A DNA stretch of 28,862 nt from Monosiga brevicollis MX1 (Eukaryota > Opisthokonta > Choanoflagellata > Craspedida > Salpingoecidae), in assembly GCF_000002865.3 (NCBI RefSeq), contig NW_001865064.1, positions 535,604 through 564,465 of the forward strand. The letters are read 5' to 3'. Positions 1-12,305 of this stretch are shown here, piece after piece (position 1 is the first letter of the stretch; the number at the start of each line of letters is the position of its first letter). The notes below the pieces were generated by a model. It was not told the DNA's origin, did no database searches, and was given only the letters and a program-made list of their open reading frames with translations. The position numbers and the translations under genes are program-made.

Positions 1-2
1 CA

Positions 3-188
3 CTTGATAGCCAGAATGATGTCACGGCCGAGCAAGAAAAGAGAGCACGAAGAGAGAAACAGCGGATTCGAGACGGTGGAGGCACAGGCTGGGGCGGGGT
101 GACCTTTGTGTTGCCGGGCAAAGGGTGGTGTTGCCCTGACGGGTTGCAAAGTTTGCTTGGTTTGGTCAAGAAGGAAAACGACGGGTAG
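3..188 (+). CDS. Possible C-terminal end of a gene entering from the left edge
   Basis: A frame open from the window edge runs from base 3 to a TAG at 186-188. It encodes about 61 residues that begin with a strongly charged, helix-like stretch (QEKRARREKQRIRDGG) and then turn glycine-rich. The charged part looks like coding sequence, but there is no domain, and the rest could be an intron or a 3' UTR starting at the GTG near base 79. I do not recognise the protein. It could equally be chance open sequence; only the upstream neighbouring DNA would decide. Confidence 0.25.
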   Translation, partial: LDSQNDVTAEQEKRARREKQRIRDGGGTGWGGVTFVLPGKGWCCPDGLQSLLGLVKKENDG

Positions 189-630
189 CGGGGCAGCAGC
201 AAAAGAGCTCCTTTGGGGTGAATGCTTGAGAAGCTGTGCCAATGGGGCCCGCAGATCTCGCTCGGGGAACGATCCTGGGCTCGCACTTGGAACGCATGCA
301 GCAGAATGGCCTGTGGAGTGCCAAGTTTCTTGCTTGTATTTTCTTCCCAAGGAGGGTGAAGAAAGCTTCTTTTGTGATGCGCACTTGATGTGGTGGTCAG
401 GGGTGGGTCAGGGTGGGGCAGGAGGGTGGCTAAGTAGGAAGGGGGAGATCCGACGGAAACAGACGTTAGGGGATCTGTTTCGTCCGCTCTGTGCCACATC
501 AGTCAGGTCCAGCACTGGGTCAAGCAGGGTGTAAGCGCCGACGAGTTGAGTTGGGCGCGATAGTAGACGAGACGGTTACGCCGAGCCATTTTCCTTGTGG
601 CAGCATCGATCATCCTGACGAAGAAGCATC

Positions 631-632
<2 letters not shown>

Positions 633-696
<64 letters not shown>
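633..696. repeat. (GT)32 microsatellite
   Basis: An uninterrupted GT dinucleotide run of 64 bases. A second, imperfect GT run with one A interruption follows at about 806-834. Both lie in non-coding spacer. Confidence 0.97.
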
Positions 697-697
<1 letters not shown>

Positions 698-1919
698 AGG
701 CGCCGGTTGGTGCTTGCAGGCACGCATTTTACTAGTCGGCGAATGCAGTGAGATGTGAGATTGAACGCTACCTCAGGAAACGTCTGACATTCCAGCTGTG
801 TGTTCTGTGTGTGTGTGTGTGAGTGTGTGTGTGTTGTGGCTTTGCCTTTTGTATTGATTTGTGGGGGAAAAGTTGGTGTACAGTGATACACGGATGTGCC
901 CGCCCTCGTAAGCAAGGAGATGTACAATAGCCCGACGATGTGCTACAATAAGCATTCAATACAACAGTAATGTTTTAGCGTTTATGATTTGAAATGCTGC
1001 ATTATCTCCACCGAGCGATGATGTTAATGTTACACCCCTTTCCGCTCGAGCTTTCGAGAGAGAGCAGAGAGCGAGAGAGACGGGGAAAGAAAGCCAGAGA
1101 GTGACGGACAGAGTCAGAGTGTTTGTATGGGAAAAGTGTAGAAAAATCAGAGAATGTTTTGATTAAGACTCTGAAGTCAGAGATGCGAAGCGCGAGAGAG
1201 ACAAAGGTGACCAGAGTCGGAGACAGCAATGGCATCGCGAGTCGGTGTGATTTGTTCTCGATGCGCTGCCAAAGCTGTGTGAGCATGCAAGCTGCTGCGT
1301 ATCTACGGGATCGCGATCGAGTCCAAGTCGATGCCCTGAGCCGCTGCACACCAGCCTTACAGCCAGCTTCAAACGAAAACTTCCAAAACTACCCAAGGCA
1401 CAACTACAACCTGAAGGCTTTCTACGATACGTAGAATAATACAGAATAATGTATTACCAGATAAAATAAATATTTCTGCATAAACTCCACTTTCTTCTGC
1501 AATAAGTTGATCATTCACGGTCCAACAGGTTGTATATGTTGATATTAGAGGATTAAAACTGTATTTTAGAGAGGTATCAACTCGCCCGCTCACGCACTCA
1601 TTAAAAAGAAGAAAAAAATCAAAAACGGCAGCGCGACCTCTCTCCCTCTCTGCCTCTGCCTCTGCCGCCGCCGCTGCCGCTGCTGCCAATGCCTCTTCCG
1701 CACATGGGTATTGCATCGGTGAGGGGGCATCTTGGTGCGTTCTGAGCCGTGGTCTTGCCGCGAGACAGACGAATTTTTTGGAAACCGCTCGTGCATCAGC
1801 GGCAAGAACATGATGCCGACAATGGCAGCGGCAAATGGCAGCGGCAAATGGCGGCAGTAAATGGCGGAGAGCCTTCCAGGCGGAAGGGGTTGGAGTAGAT
1901 CTGTGTCGCGAATGCTATC

Positions 1920-1994
1920 CGTTCTCTCTCTCTCTGTCTCTCTCTCTCTCTGTCTCTGTCTCTCTGTCTCTCTCTCTCTCCCTCTCTCTCTCTC
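1920..1994. repeat. CT-rich simple-sequence tract
   Basis: A pyrimidine tract of CTCT and CTGTCT units on the plus strand, lying about 500 bases upstream of the PTEN start codon. It could belong to the PTEN promoter or 5' leader, but nothing in the sequence proves this. Confidence 0.9.
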
Positions 1995-2131
1995 ATGCAG
2001 ATCATGTGTCGTGCTCACGTCTTGCTTGATTCGGTTGCTCGGTAGGGGACTTGAGGTGTGGTTTTGCCTGCGCTTTGTCATCTTGGCGGTGGTGCACCTG
2101 TCGGCAGTCCGAGCTGAACCGTGTCCGACAG

Positions 2132-2242
2132 GTAAGACCTCCCCTTGCCTGCCCGTCAATGTCTGATTCGGCATGGTGGCGGTGGTGTTGTCCTGCCTCG
2201 GTTGTTGAACATGCTCCCCTTTCATTCCCTTCTTCTGTTCAG
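2132..2242 (+). other. Probable 5' UTR intron of PTEN
   Basis: A strong donor (CGACAG|GTAAGA) and a strong acceptor (CTTCTTCTGTTCAG|CTCT) bound a 111-base intron of normal size for this window. The bases between the acceptor and the PTEN ATG at 2476 carry in-frame stops and no upstream in-frame start, so the intron most likely sits in the 5' untranslated leader. This is inferred from splice consensus only. Confidence 0.55.
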
Positions 2243-2475
2243 CTCTAGGCACGTTGGACTCTTTCCAACCCCGAGAACGCGAACCCTTTGGCATCGGGCT
2301 GATCGCCGGTGTCCGCCTTGATCCCTTGGACTAGCCCACGACACAAATCACACGGCGGCCTCCGGTTTCCATCATTGTCCGGCCTTGACGGTCCTGCGGA
2401 CGTCCTTTCCCGCGCTCACATCCCGCTCCACCTGGGGCTCCCCCCTTTGCGCCTTGATCCTCTCTGAACGGCACG

Positions 2476-4148
<1,673 letters not shown>

Positions 4149-5147
4149 CTACCATGTCCTAACCCTCTCCTGTCCCTCACGCCCCCCACCCTACTTTACC
4201 ACATTCCGATTTTATAGACTGCAGTCCTATTGACTTGTTTCGTGGTTTCTGTTTTTCTCTTTACTTTTTTTTTTCTGTTTATGTGTTGTCGTTGGTCTTG
4301 TGTGAATCCTTAATCCGCCTGGCTTTTTTACCCTCGCCTCTGTTCTGAACGGTTAGGCCAGCCCACAGCCCCTTGTCGCCTTGCGTGGATCCAATGCTGC
4401 CCGTGTGCATCCCCCTGTTGTTCCCTGGTTTGTGTTGGTGATTTCGATCAGAGGCCTTGGGCCGAAGGCACTGGACTCGAGTCTTTGTGTCTGCCGGCCC
4501 TTGTAGTGGCGAGTGTGGCGTTTTGGTCGCACTTCAGATTGCCGCGTGTTTAACACGGCCCGTATGCAATCAGTGCCAAGTGCTTTATCAATGTCTTTAT
4601 GCTATCAAGTGGTGCAGCGCCGCCACTCTTGTCTCCAAATTCATTCGTCATTGGTTTTTTTTTTTTTTTTTCAAAACAGGTCACAGAACAAAACATTGTT
4701 GACCAGGTTGGTGGGGTGCTCTCATATTGACACACTGTTTTCTCGTCTTTGCAATTGTAACACAGTCAAGTAGCAGCAGGCTGGCTGGCAGCCAAGGCGC
4801 AGAAGTCAAAAGCCAGGTCAGGTCATAATAAATGGGTTCCACCAGGCAAACATCGTCGGCCAAGGAAAAAATTGGAAAGGAAAAAAAAAAAAAACTCAAA
4901 AAGTCGGCCACAAGAAACGTTCAAAATAACAAATTCAGATAAGAGAACGGGCAAAGCTGGCCCTAATACATTGTTGCGGTCAAACGCAACCAAACTATCG
5001 GGTGCGGCGAAACAAGCTGCTCGGCAGCCAAGGGACAGACGATGAAGCCAGGCCAGGTCACTACCAGGCATGGATTGTTGAGTCCCGTCGTCGCCCTGGT
5101 CACGCGGTGCAATTGGAATATGGCTGTGAGATGGGATAGCGCACAGG
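4149..5147. other. Convergent spacer between PTEN and the ankyrin gene
   Basis: This holds the 3' flank of PTEN on one side and of the minus-strand DEP-ankyrin gene on the other. It contains T-rich runs at 4266-4274 and 4653-4669 and an A-run at 4879-4893. I see no coding region or structured RNA here. Confidence 0.6.
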
Positions 5148-7534
5148 CTACGGCCAGAGCAAACGAGATACAATGGCCGTGCTGAGAGATGACGCACCAT
5201 TGGTCAGTGGGGCGGGGCTTGCACGAATGGTTTGATTGAGGACAACACCCGCGGCGTTGGGGGCTGATCGTGTGTTGACGGTGGCGCCAGCACGATTGCC
5301 TCCTACGGCTCCAGTGGCTTCAAGGGACATGCGCTGCAGCACCTGCACGCATTGGCTATAGCCTGTCCCAAGCGCGACCCCAAGCAAACAAGCAAATGAT
5401 TGGTCATGAGATGCATGGTCAAGAGAAGGAACTTGCTCGCAGGAAAATGGATATTCAGACATCAAGGCCTGCCTACCTCGCGCAGTGGCGTAATGTAGCG
5501 GCGTCATGCCATTGGAGTCACGAAACGAGGGCTTGGCGCCACGTTGCGCAAGGGCTTTGCAAATGTCCGGACGATTGCACACGGCAGCCCTATCCAAAGA
5601 GCATCGGATGAGACACGCGGCGAGTGCCTACAGATCGCGGGGTTGAGAACAAGGGGACTGACCAGTGAAGCGGAGTGGTCATGCGTGAATCAGTGCAGTT
5701 GACGTCGAGTTGCGGTCGGCTCAACAACGTCACAACAATGTCAAGCGGGCTGGTTGCGGAGATGGCCAGGTGCAGAGGCGCTCGCCCACGGTCGTCGCGC
5801 GCATTGACATGGCTATCGTCATTCTCCAACAACATCTGCGCCAGCCACGGCTGAGCATGAGGCAAGCCGAACCGAAACTCTTCTATCACAACACAATAAT
5901 GCGAGTTTATGGATGGCTACGTGCTAGGTTGGACATACCCGAAGACATCGCGGAGTGTCGCTGGATACGGCATAGTGAAACGCCGTGCGCCCCTCGGCAT
6001 CGGCAACCGTCGAGTCAGCTCCAGCACGCAGCAATCGTGCCAGGTGCTCAACATGACGGCACATAATGCTCCAGTGCAGAGGCGTCACCAGTTCCGTATC
6101 GCGGTGGTTGATTAGCTCCAGCGGCGCCACCTGTTCAAGAGGGAGTGGGTCGCGAGCGTGAACAAGAGCAAGCAGGACCCAAGCACCACACGTGAAAAGA
6201 TGCATAGAAACAAAACGAGAACAACAAAAAAAAAGGGGGGGGGGATTGAAAACAAAAAGTCACAAAACCAGGTCAGAAAGCCGGAAAGTTTGACGCACAC
6301 GCAGTAGAATATCGAGGCTGCGCGTAGAGGGATGCTTGCAGGCCCAGTGAATGGCCGAACGACCTTCAGGGTCCATAAAGCCGAGCAATTCCCGGTTGGC
6401 GCGCAATAATGCTCGGATCACTTCGGCATGGCCATAGTAGGCCGCCCAGAGAAGCGCTGTGCGCCCGTTGTTGTCGCGCGCCGATGCATCTGCATTGCTC
6501 TTTAAGAGCAGTTCGACGGAGCGCACGCGGTTGGCAATGGCGGCATACATGAGCGGCGTGCGTCCAAGCGCATCACAGCTGTTGACGTCGAGTGTTTGCA
6601 GCAAGGCCTTGATAGCCACACGGTCTCCCTGGCCGGCCGCCGAGTGCAGCATTGTGGCACCGTGCTGCTGCCATTCCTCGTACTGCTGCTGAGCGTCTGC
6701 CGAAGCGGGTTCTTCTTCGGCCGTGGTACCATTCATGGTGAAGGAGCGATCCAGCGCATCGCTGCTGCGTGCTTCACCAAGACGGCCACCGAGCAGTTCC
6801 CGTCGTGCACCACTGGCCCCGGTGGAAGCAGATCGCGCACGCCGCGACACGCGACTGGCGCCTGTGCCGGGCGAAAGCAAGTCGCCACCTGAATTCTGAC
6901 CCGTGCCTGAAGCGCGGGCCTCAGTTTGACTCGGACGCCCGGCTCCACGGATGTGAGTCGCGGCCCGCAGTGTAGACCCAAGACGGGCCAGGCGTGCTCG
7001 AAGCCCCGTGCCCTGGCTGACGCCAAGGTTACTACCGGCACTCTCCAAACCACTGCCCGTATCGCTCTCATCATGACCATTGGTATCCTGAGTGCGGTGT
7101 GGCACGGCCGAGTCTGACTCGGAGAGGGTAGAGCTGCTGCGGGGAGCGGGGCTAGCTGTGCCGGCAACCTGCGAGGCTGAGACGGCATGACGCACGCGGC
7201 GCTGGGTGCTATACTGCGTGAAGCGGTAAAACACATGTGGCGAGGAAACAAAAGGCTCGTCACTCTTTTGTGGGTCCAGCGGCTCAAATAACCCAAGGTC
7301 GAGTAGTTGCTGGCCCGTCTGTTGGGCGGCCGTCACGTCGTTCACCCCTTCCATGTTTTGCATGACCCACTGGGTGATGGCTTGGCCAGGAAAGACGTTG
7401 CGGTGCAGCTTGAGTTGAAACTGGCAATCCTGCGTTGGCACGCCAGTTGTGGGGTGGCGCAGAGCACGAATGTACATGTTGAGCAGCTGCTGTTGACGTT
7501 GCTGCTCCTGTCGCTGCTGCTGCGTCTCCTCCAC
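5148..7534 (-). CDS. DEP domain plus ankyrin-repeat protein, inversin-like repeats
   Basis: Five exons on the minus strand: 7534-6299, 6130-5939, 5850-5663, 5589-5477 and 5362-5148, about 647 codons. Residues 18-106 form a DEP domain (RALRHPTTGVP, then HRNVFPGQAITQWV, ending HVFYRFT), a fold that often tethers signalling proteins to membranes or GPCRs. A Ser/Gly/Arg-rich linker follows. From about residue 291 there are some nine ankyrin repeats (GRTPLMYAA, GRTALLWAAYYGH, TPLHWAAVCNRPD, MTPLHYATARG), ending in a short disordered tail. The repeat wording resembles inversin/ANKRD55-type ankyrins; that is a resemblance, not an assignment. Exon phases all agree, and the TPLHW|AAVC join selects the acceptor at 5590. 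The first exon has no ATG at its start: it opens directly after an acceptor-like ACTTAG, with the first in-frame Met at residue 20, beside the start of the DEP domain. It may therefore be a separate gene starting at Met20 (7477) or a downstream part of the kinesin gene. Confidence 0.85.
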
Positions 7535-7623
7535 CTAAGTTCGGGGCGCAGCGCCAAAGGTGCGAAGGAAGCACGCGATCATCAAAACTAGGAACAATTT
7601 TTTTCTGTCACACAAGGTCACAG

Positions 7624-10600
7624 TCAGAATGCCACTACCATGCTACCAACCTCTGAGGTTTCTGTCTCGGTTTCCTCCTGATCCTGGGCTCCGTCACTTT
7701 CATTGTTATCATGGCGATTCTTGCAAACTTTTGAACGTGTTTTGGAATCAACGTCTTGGACGGTGACCTTGGTCCGACCCGGCGAAGGGGTGGGCGTTTG
7801 AAGAGTGTCCATGGGGCTGAGCTCAGCGCGTTCTGATTCCGACTCGGACGAAGAGAGCTCAGCGGAAGCGCGGCCCGTTGTCTTGAGGGGCCGGCCGGAA
7901 TGAGTACGTACAAAGCCACGGCCAGACTGCTGGGGAAGGAGATAGCTCGCTCGCGATCCAGCGGCTTCGCGAGTGGGTGTGGCCCGGTCATCAGCGTCGA
8001 CATCAGTCACCTCAGCTGTCGGAGGAAGTGTTGAGCGCAAAGGAGATTGGGGTGGAGGCAAGAACCGTGGTGGGCCTGCCCCTGGATGAACAGAGTAGCA
8101 ACGTTGATGAGCCATGGGCAGACACAGGCGGGCAAAAGATGACATGGGTCCAGGCATTCAGAGAGGCGAGAAGGAAAAGGCAACCGAAGGTAAAGGGCAA
8201 TGCGGCGTACGTTTAGGACCGCTGCTGGCACTGCTGCCGCGAGAGGTGGCATCCGAGGCCATGGAAGAGTGCGTTGAGTCTAAACAAAAGTAAACAAAGA
8301 AATGAGAAGAGGCCACCAAGGCGGGGGGGGTGGTTGCGTTGAATAGTTCTGTAACACACCCGTGCTGAGAGTCATGTGGCGCATGTCCTCATCCATACTG
8401 GAGGCGGTGGGTTCGGACGACAGCAAAGGAGCCGCGGCCAGCTCTGGGTTGGTAAGTGATAGTTCTGTGGCTTGGCGCACAAAGTCAGCGCGTTGGCGTT
8501 GGAATTCAAGCCGCTCCATTCGGAGTTGCTCACGCTCCGCTTCGAGCAGGGCCAGTTTGGCGTCGTACTCGTTGGCCAACTTGGCCTCCATGGCCTTGAC
8601 GGCAGCATGAAACTCGGGGGACTCTTCAATCTCAGCACCACCTAGAATCAAACGAGGGCGTTGAAATGGGTACGCGATCAGCAGGACAAAGTGCATGTTG
8701 CAGACTTGTTCCCACAAGGCTGTTGAGAACCAAATCGAGAAGGAAGCACAAGGACAAACCAGTGAGGAGCTGGCGTTCCATGGAGTGTATCTTGGCCCGA
8801 AGGCGCTTGGATTCCTCTTGGGCTGTGGCAACTGCTGCGGTGCGGGCTTCAAGCTCGTTGGCCATGGCTTCTTTCTCGGTGGTGAGGCGTAGCTTTTGTT
8901 CCTTAAGCTGGGTCACGGCCACACCGCCTAGGCATGGGGAAGGACCGATGAGTGAGTGATAATCATATTCTTCCGTAGAACCTGGAGGGCAAAGGGCAGA
9001 GGGTGTGCGGCGTACGAGAGGAATCGGCCAGGGCTTTGCGAAGCCGCTTAATTTCACTTTCGTAAGCCGAAAGGAGGGCGCTGTTGTTGAGGTCTTGATT
9101 CACATATGCATAGTTCTTGACCTGCTTGGCGCGCTTGGCAAACTTGAGACTGTAGGCGCGGGCGGGACATGAAACGGTGAGGGCACTGTTGCAAGGAACG
9201 CACAGGTGTGTCCTCGGGACCGTACCTGTTGAGGGTTTCCGGGTAGCTGTTGGCCACGGCGGTGACGGCGGTGATCAGGGTTGTTTTGCAGTTGCCGCCC
9301 AGGCTCCCCTGCAGAAGGCGCGTGAGCTTGGAGTCACGGTAGGGGATGTGGTGGTTGCCTGGCGAAGTCAGAGCCAAGATAACCTAAACCAACGGAGAGA
9401 ATAAAAAAAAGCGGGGGGGGGGGGGCGGGGGGGTGGTTGTTGTGCGCGTGAGGCTGAGGCAATGAGGTGAACGATTTTGAAACTGAGTAGATGGGTGCTT
9501 GAGGGGCTGAGCTGACCTTGCCAAAGGCGGTGAGTGAGGTGTTGATGTTTTTCATCTCATCAAGCTGCTTGCCGCCTTGGATGCCGGTTTTAGAAATGCG
9601 TTCTGAACCAGCCAGGTCAACAAGGTTCAATTTGCCGATGGTGACGCTCTTGCCCTCGTCTAGAATGTGTTTGACCCATACGAATGCATCATCGTATGTA
9701 TGTGAGAGGCATCGCACCTGATGATGATCGCGCCGGTGGGTGGGCAGGCAGCAGGCGGGCAGGCAGCAGGTGGGCAAGCGGAGCGAGAGAGATAAAAAAA
9801 AAAAAAAAAAAACTCACCGTCTTCAGTACCAGCCTGTGATTTCTCGACAATGACGGTGAAGAGTGCATGGGAACGGCTGGACTGCTGGTTCATTTGGGTG
9901 GCACTGGTGGACCGCATCTTGGTGCCGAGTTGTAAAAGGTCGCAAATTTCGGACGGAGACTTGACAATGTGTTCAGACAGGCCAGAGACGTAGACGTCGG
10001 TGTTGGGGTCGGAGCGGATGCGCAACTGTTTGGCGTCAGTGTTGTGTAAAGCGTCGGGATTGAGAAGATCGCTAATTTTTTCGTTGTAAATCTGAAGGAA
10101 GGAGACGCGGACCAGGTAGGTCACGTTTGGTGTCTGGTCGCCTTCAATATGCTGGAAAATCTCACTGGCAGCGCGAGGGATGATGCCTCGGTCCTCGGCC
10201 TCCTGTGATGGCGGGATTTGGCCGTGCGGTTAGGGTTGGGGTTGAAGGGTGGGGTTAAAGCTGAAGAATGGGCAACAGTCGGGGGGGGGGCGGGGACGAA
10301 AGATAGGCTGCACGGTGCAAAACTTGCTTCGGTGCCTTGAATGGTGTGGGTTTTTCCGGTGCCCGTTTGTCCGTAGGCAATGATGGAGCCGTTGTAGCCT
10401 GCCAAAAGTGAAGAGTTGTTGTGCGTCAAGACAAGGGAGGGTGGGGCATTGACGTTGGCAAGGGAAATGGGCGCGGGCGCAGGAGCAGCACGCTGGTGCT
10501 GGGCGGTTAAGAGCAAGCGGGGTCGACCTTCAAGACTGGAAAGGACAACGGGGCGCACGGCCGAGTCGTAGACATCCGACTGGCTGGCATTGGGCTCGTA

Positions 10601-11350
10601 GATGCGATCAAAGACAAATTGGTGCTCTTTTTCGCGCCCAAAGGCCGCGGGTCGGTCAATCTTGCACATCTGGTGTCGTGAGAAAAGGGAGCCGCCGGTC
10701 AGAAGCCGAATTTAAGGAGAATGTGTTTGGCAGGGCGGAGGGGTGGGGAAGATGCAGACCTGAAGGTCATGGACTTTGAGACAGGGTTTTTGCAGCTGTT
10801 CGCGCATGATCATGGGCCGGACACGAACAACAACCTGGCAAGCGGATCAGAGGGACGGACGAGGGGTTGATGGAAGCCAGCGTGAGCCCACGGGGATGGA
10901 AGTTGCGATAAAGGGGGATGAGGATTGAAGAAAGGAGACCTTGAAGTTTTTCGTCTTGTTACTCTCGTCATTGTCAACGGCATCAAAGAGGGATTCGGCC
11001 AGGTTGGTGCCGCGGGCTATGTGATGAGCAGAGACGTGAGCGGGTAGACGGGGGCGAGGGTTGCGGGCCGCTGGGTTGATTGGGCCTGGGCGTACTTTGA
11101 AGGTGTGGGGCAGCAAAGGCGGTCGGGGTGAGGGGTCCCGGAGTATCAGGTTCGGGTGCTGGTTCGGCGTAGTTGTTCAAAGCTGCAGAGCAGAAACAAG
11201 GGCAGGCACATTTGTTGAGCTGCTTGGGGGCGCTTTGAAGAGTCTGAGGGGGGGTTATTTCAAGGTGGTGACGGAGGTGCGGGGCAGACCTATGGGTTCC
11301 GAGGCCACGCCATCAGCTGCGGGAGCCGCAGGTGGCTCCTCTTGGGCCAT
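7624..11350 (-). CDS. N-terminal-motor kinesin with coiled coil
   Basis: Fourteen exons on the minus strand: 11350-11290, 11182-11096, 11016-10940, 10834-10760, 10669-10528, 10398-10328, 10202-9818, 9659-9517, 9383-9226, 9149-9016, 8927-8760, 8641-8360, 8279-8211 and 8081-7624, about 769 residues if it ends at the TGA at 7624. It is an ATP-driven microtubule motor. After a Pro-rich, acidic N-terminus the motor begins near residue 74 (VVVRVRP). It shows the P-loop GQTGTGKT (157-164), switch I NQQSSRSH (276-283), switch II DLAGSE (314-319), the [14 protein letters not shown] helix, and a neck at [13 protein letters not shown] (400-412). Coiled coil covers roughly 430-590 and a Ser/Pro-rich acidic tail follows. 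The intron after exon 6 needs a GC-AG splice. No PH, FHA or other cargo domain is visible, and I cannot assign a kinesin family. The last exon may instead splice into the DEP-ankyrin exon. Confidence 0.9.
9413..9433 (-). repeat. Homopolymer G tract (C on the sense strand) in kinesin intron 8
   Basis: A G run with one C, inside the 133-base intron between kinesin exons 8 and 9. On the transcript strand it is poly-C and could act as part of the pyrimidine tract. It is likely to be length-variable and prone to sequencing error. Confidence 0.85.
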
Positions 11351-11737
11351 GGCGACGATTGGATCTGAATGCGTGTGTGCTCGTGTTTGCTCGGGTGGGA
11401 AGCAATGAGAGAAGGTCACAAAGACGGAAGACGGAGAAGGAGGACGAGGGGAAAGAGAAGGAAGGAGAGGAATGGCCAGAGGCGGCGTTCAAGGGAGAAT
11501 GTGGTGATGCAGTGGAGATTAGCGCCGAGGCGCACGGCTGAACATGGTGAACGTGGTGTTGTTGGTCGTGGCGAGGTAGGGCGCGTCCTTGTCGGATATA
11601 TCAAAGGACACTGGTGGCGCGTCGATCTCAAGACAGAGCCACCCGCTCGCGGCCCAAGGCCCAAGCGAGACGCGACGAGACGAGACGAGACGGGAGCGAT
11701 GCAACGAGCGCAAAGCAGCCCAGGAAAGCTCCCCCTC

Positions 11738-11776
11738 GAGCAGGTCGAGCAGGTCGAGCAGGTCGAGCAGGTCGAG
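11738..11776. repeat. 9-base tandem repeat (GAGCAGGTC, four copies plus GAG)
   Basis: Four perfect copies of GAGCAGGTC in a row followed by GAG. A unit length divisible by three keeps all frames open, which explains the repetitive frames seen here on both strands. There is no coding context. Confidence 0.95.
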
Positions 11777-12000
11777 TTAGGACTTTGATTGGTCGTAGCC
11801 TTTCCATCCAATGTCCAATGCCTGCCAACCACAACAGGCAGCCTGGCAAACGAATGCAGACACACGTCAAGTGCTGCTCCAAGGCGAATGCACACCACCG
11901 TGCCTCCCCCCACGCACGTCCGTACACCTTAAAGCTACACTGGAAACCCGCGCCACGGCACTACTGCCCCTCTGGTCCCGGCGTCCCTCTCTGCGTGCGC

Positions 12001-12002
<2 letters not shown>

Positions 12003-12052
<50 letters not shown>
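12003..12052. repeat. (GT)25 microsatellite
   Basis: A perfect 50-base GT run in the spacer upstream of the kinesin gene, followed directly by CT-rich sequence. Confidence 0.97.
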
Positions 12053-12055
<3 letters not shown>

Positions 12056-12089
12056 GACGCAACGAGAACAACAACGAGAGGGTCTGTCT

Positions 12090-12305
12090 CTGAACTCTCT
12101 CTCTCGAAATCTCTGTGTTTGTGTGTCTCTCTGTCTCTGTCTCTGTCTCCGTCTCTGTCTCTTCAAAGTCTCTCTCTGTCTCTCAAAATCTCTCAAAATT
12201 TCTCTTTTCGTCTCTCTCTCTCGTAAAATCTCTCTGTCTCTCTAATCTCTCTCTCTCTCTCTAAAAAGTCTCTAAAAAACCCTCTCTCTCTTTCTCTCTC
12301 TCTCG
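12090..12305. repeat. CT-rich tract with recurring TCTCTAAAA-type words
   Basis: Plus-strand CTCT and CTGT runs are broken at intervals by AAAA (CTCTCAAAATCTCTCAAAA, CGTAAAATCTCTC, CTCTAAAAAGTCTCTAAAA). The same word pattern returns near 24710-24900. Confidence 0.85.

Larger units (their letters stand above)
190..2130. other. Intergenic spacer, repeat-rich, no gene seen
   Basis: No convincing coding region is visible on either strand. The stretch holds a long (GT)n tract, a shorter interrupted one, purine-rich GAGA sequence around 1050-1200, an AT-rich patch around 1435-1560 with AATAAA-like words, and a pyrimidine-rich CT tract at about 1920-1995. The longer open frames here are made of these repeats (for example runs of R/E or S/L) and are not gene-like. 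Confidence 0.6.

Noticed and set aside
1590-2294. A 234-codon minus-strand frame rich in RERE
   Set aside because: Most of it is the reverse of CT-rich simple sequence, it lies over the likely PTEN leader, and it has no domain.
5591-5663. Acceptor CTGTAG at about 5627 for ankyrin exon D
   Set aside because: It would need the poor donor TCA|GTCCCC to stay in frame and would insert extra residues into an ankyrin repeat; GTCAGT with ATAG|GGCTGCC gives a normal TPLHWAAVCNRPD repeat.
6733-7296. A 187-codon minus-strand frame and similar ones inside the DEP-ankyrin exon
   Set aside because: They overlap the DEP-ankyrin coding exon in another frame and carry no domain.
8928-9015. Using the nearer acceptor CCCTCCAG for kinesin exon 11
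   Set aside because: It would leave an intron of about 35 bases, below the size of all others here; the GCCTAG acceptor gives a normal intron in the same phase.
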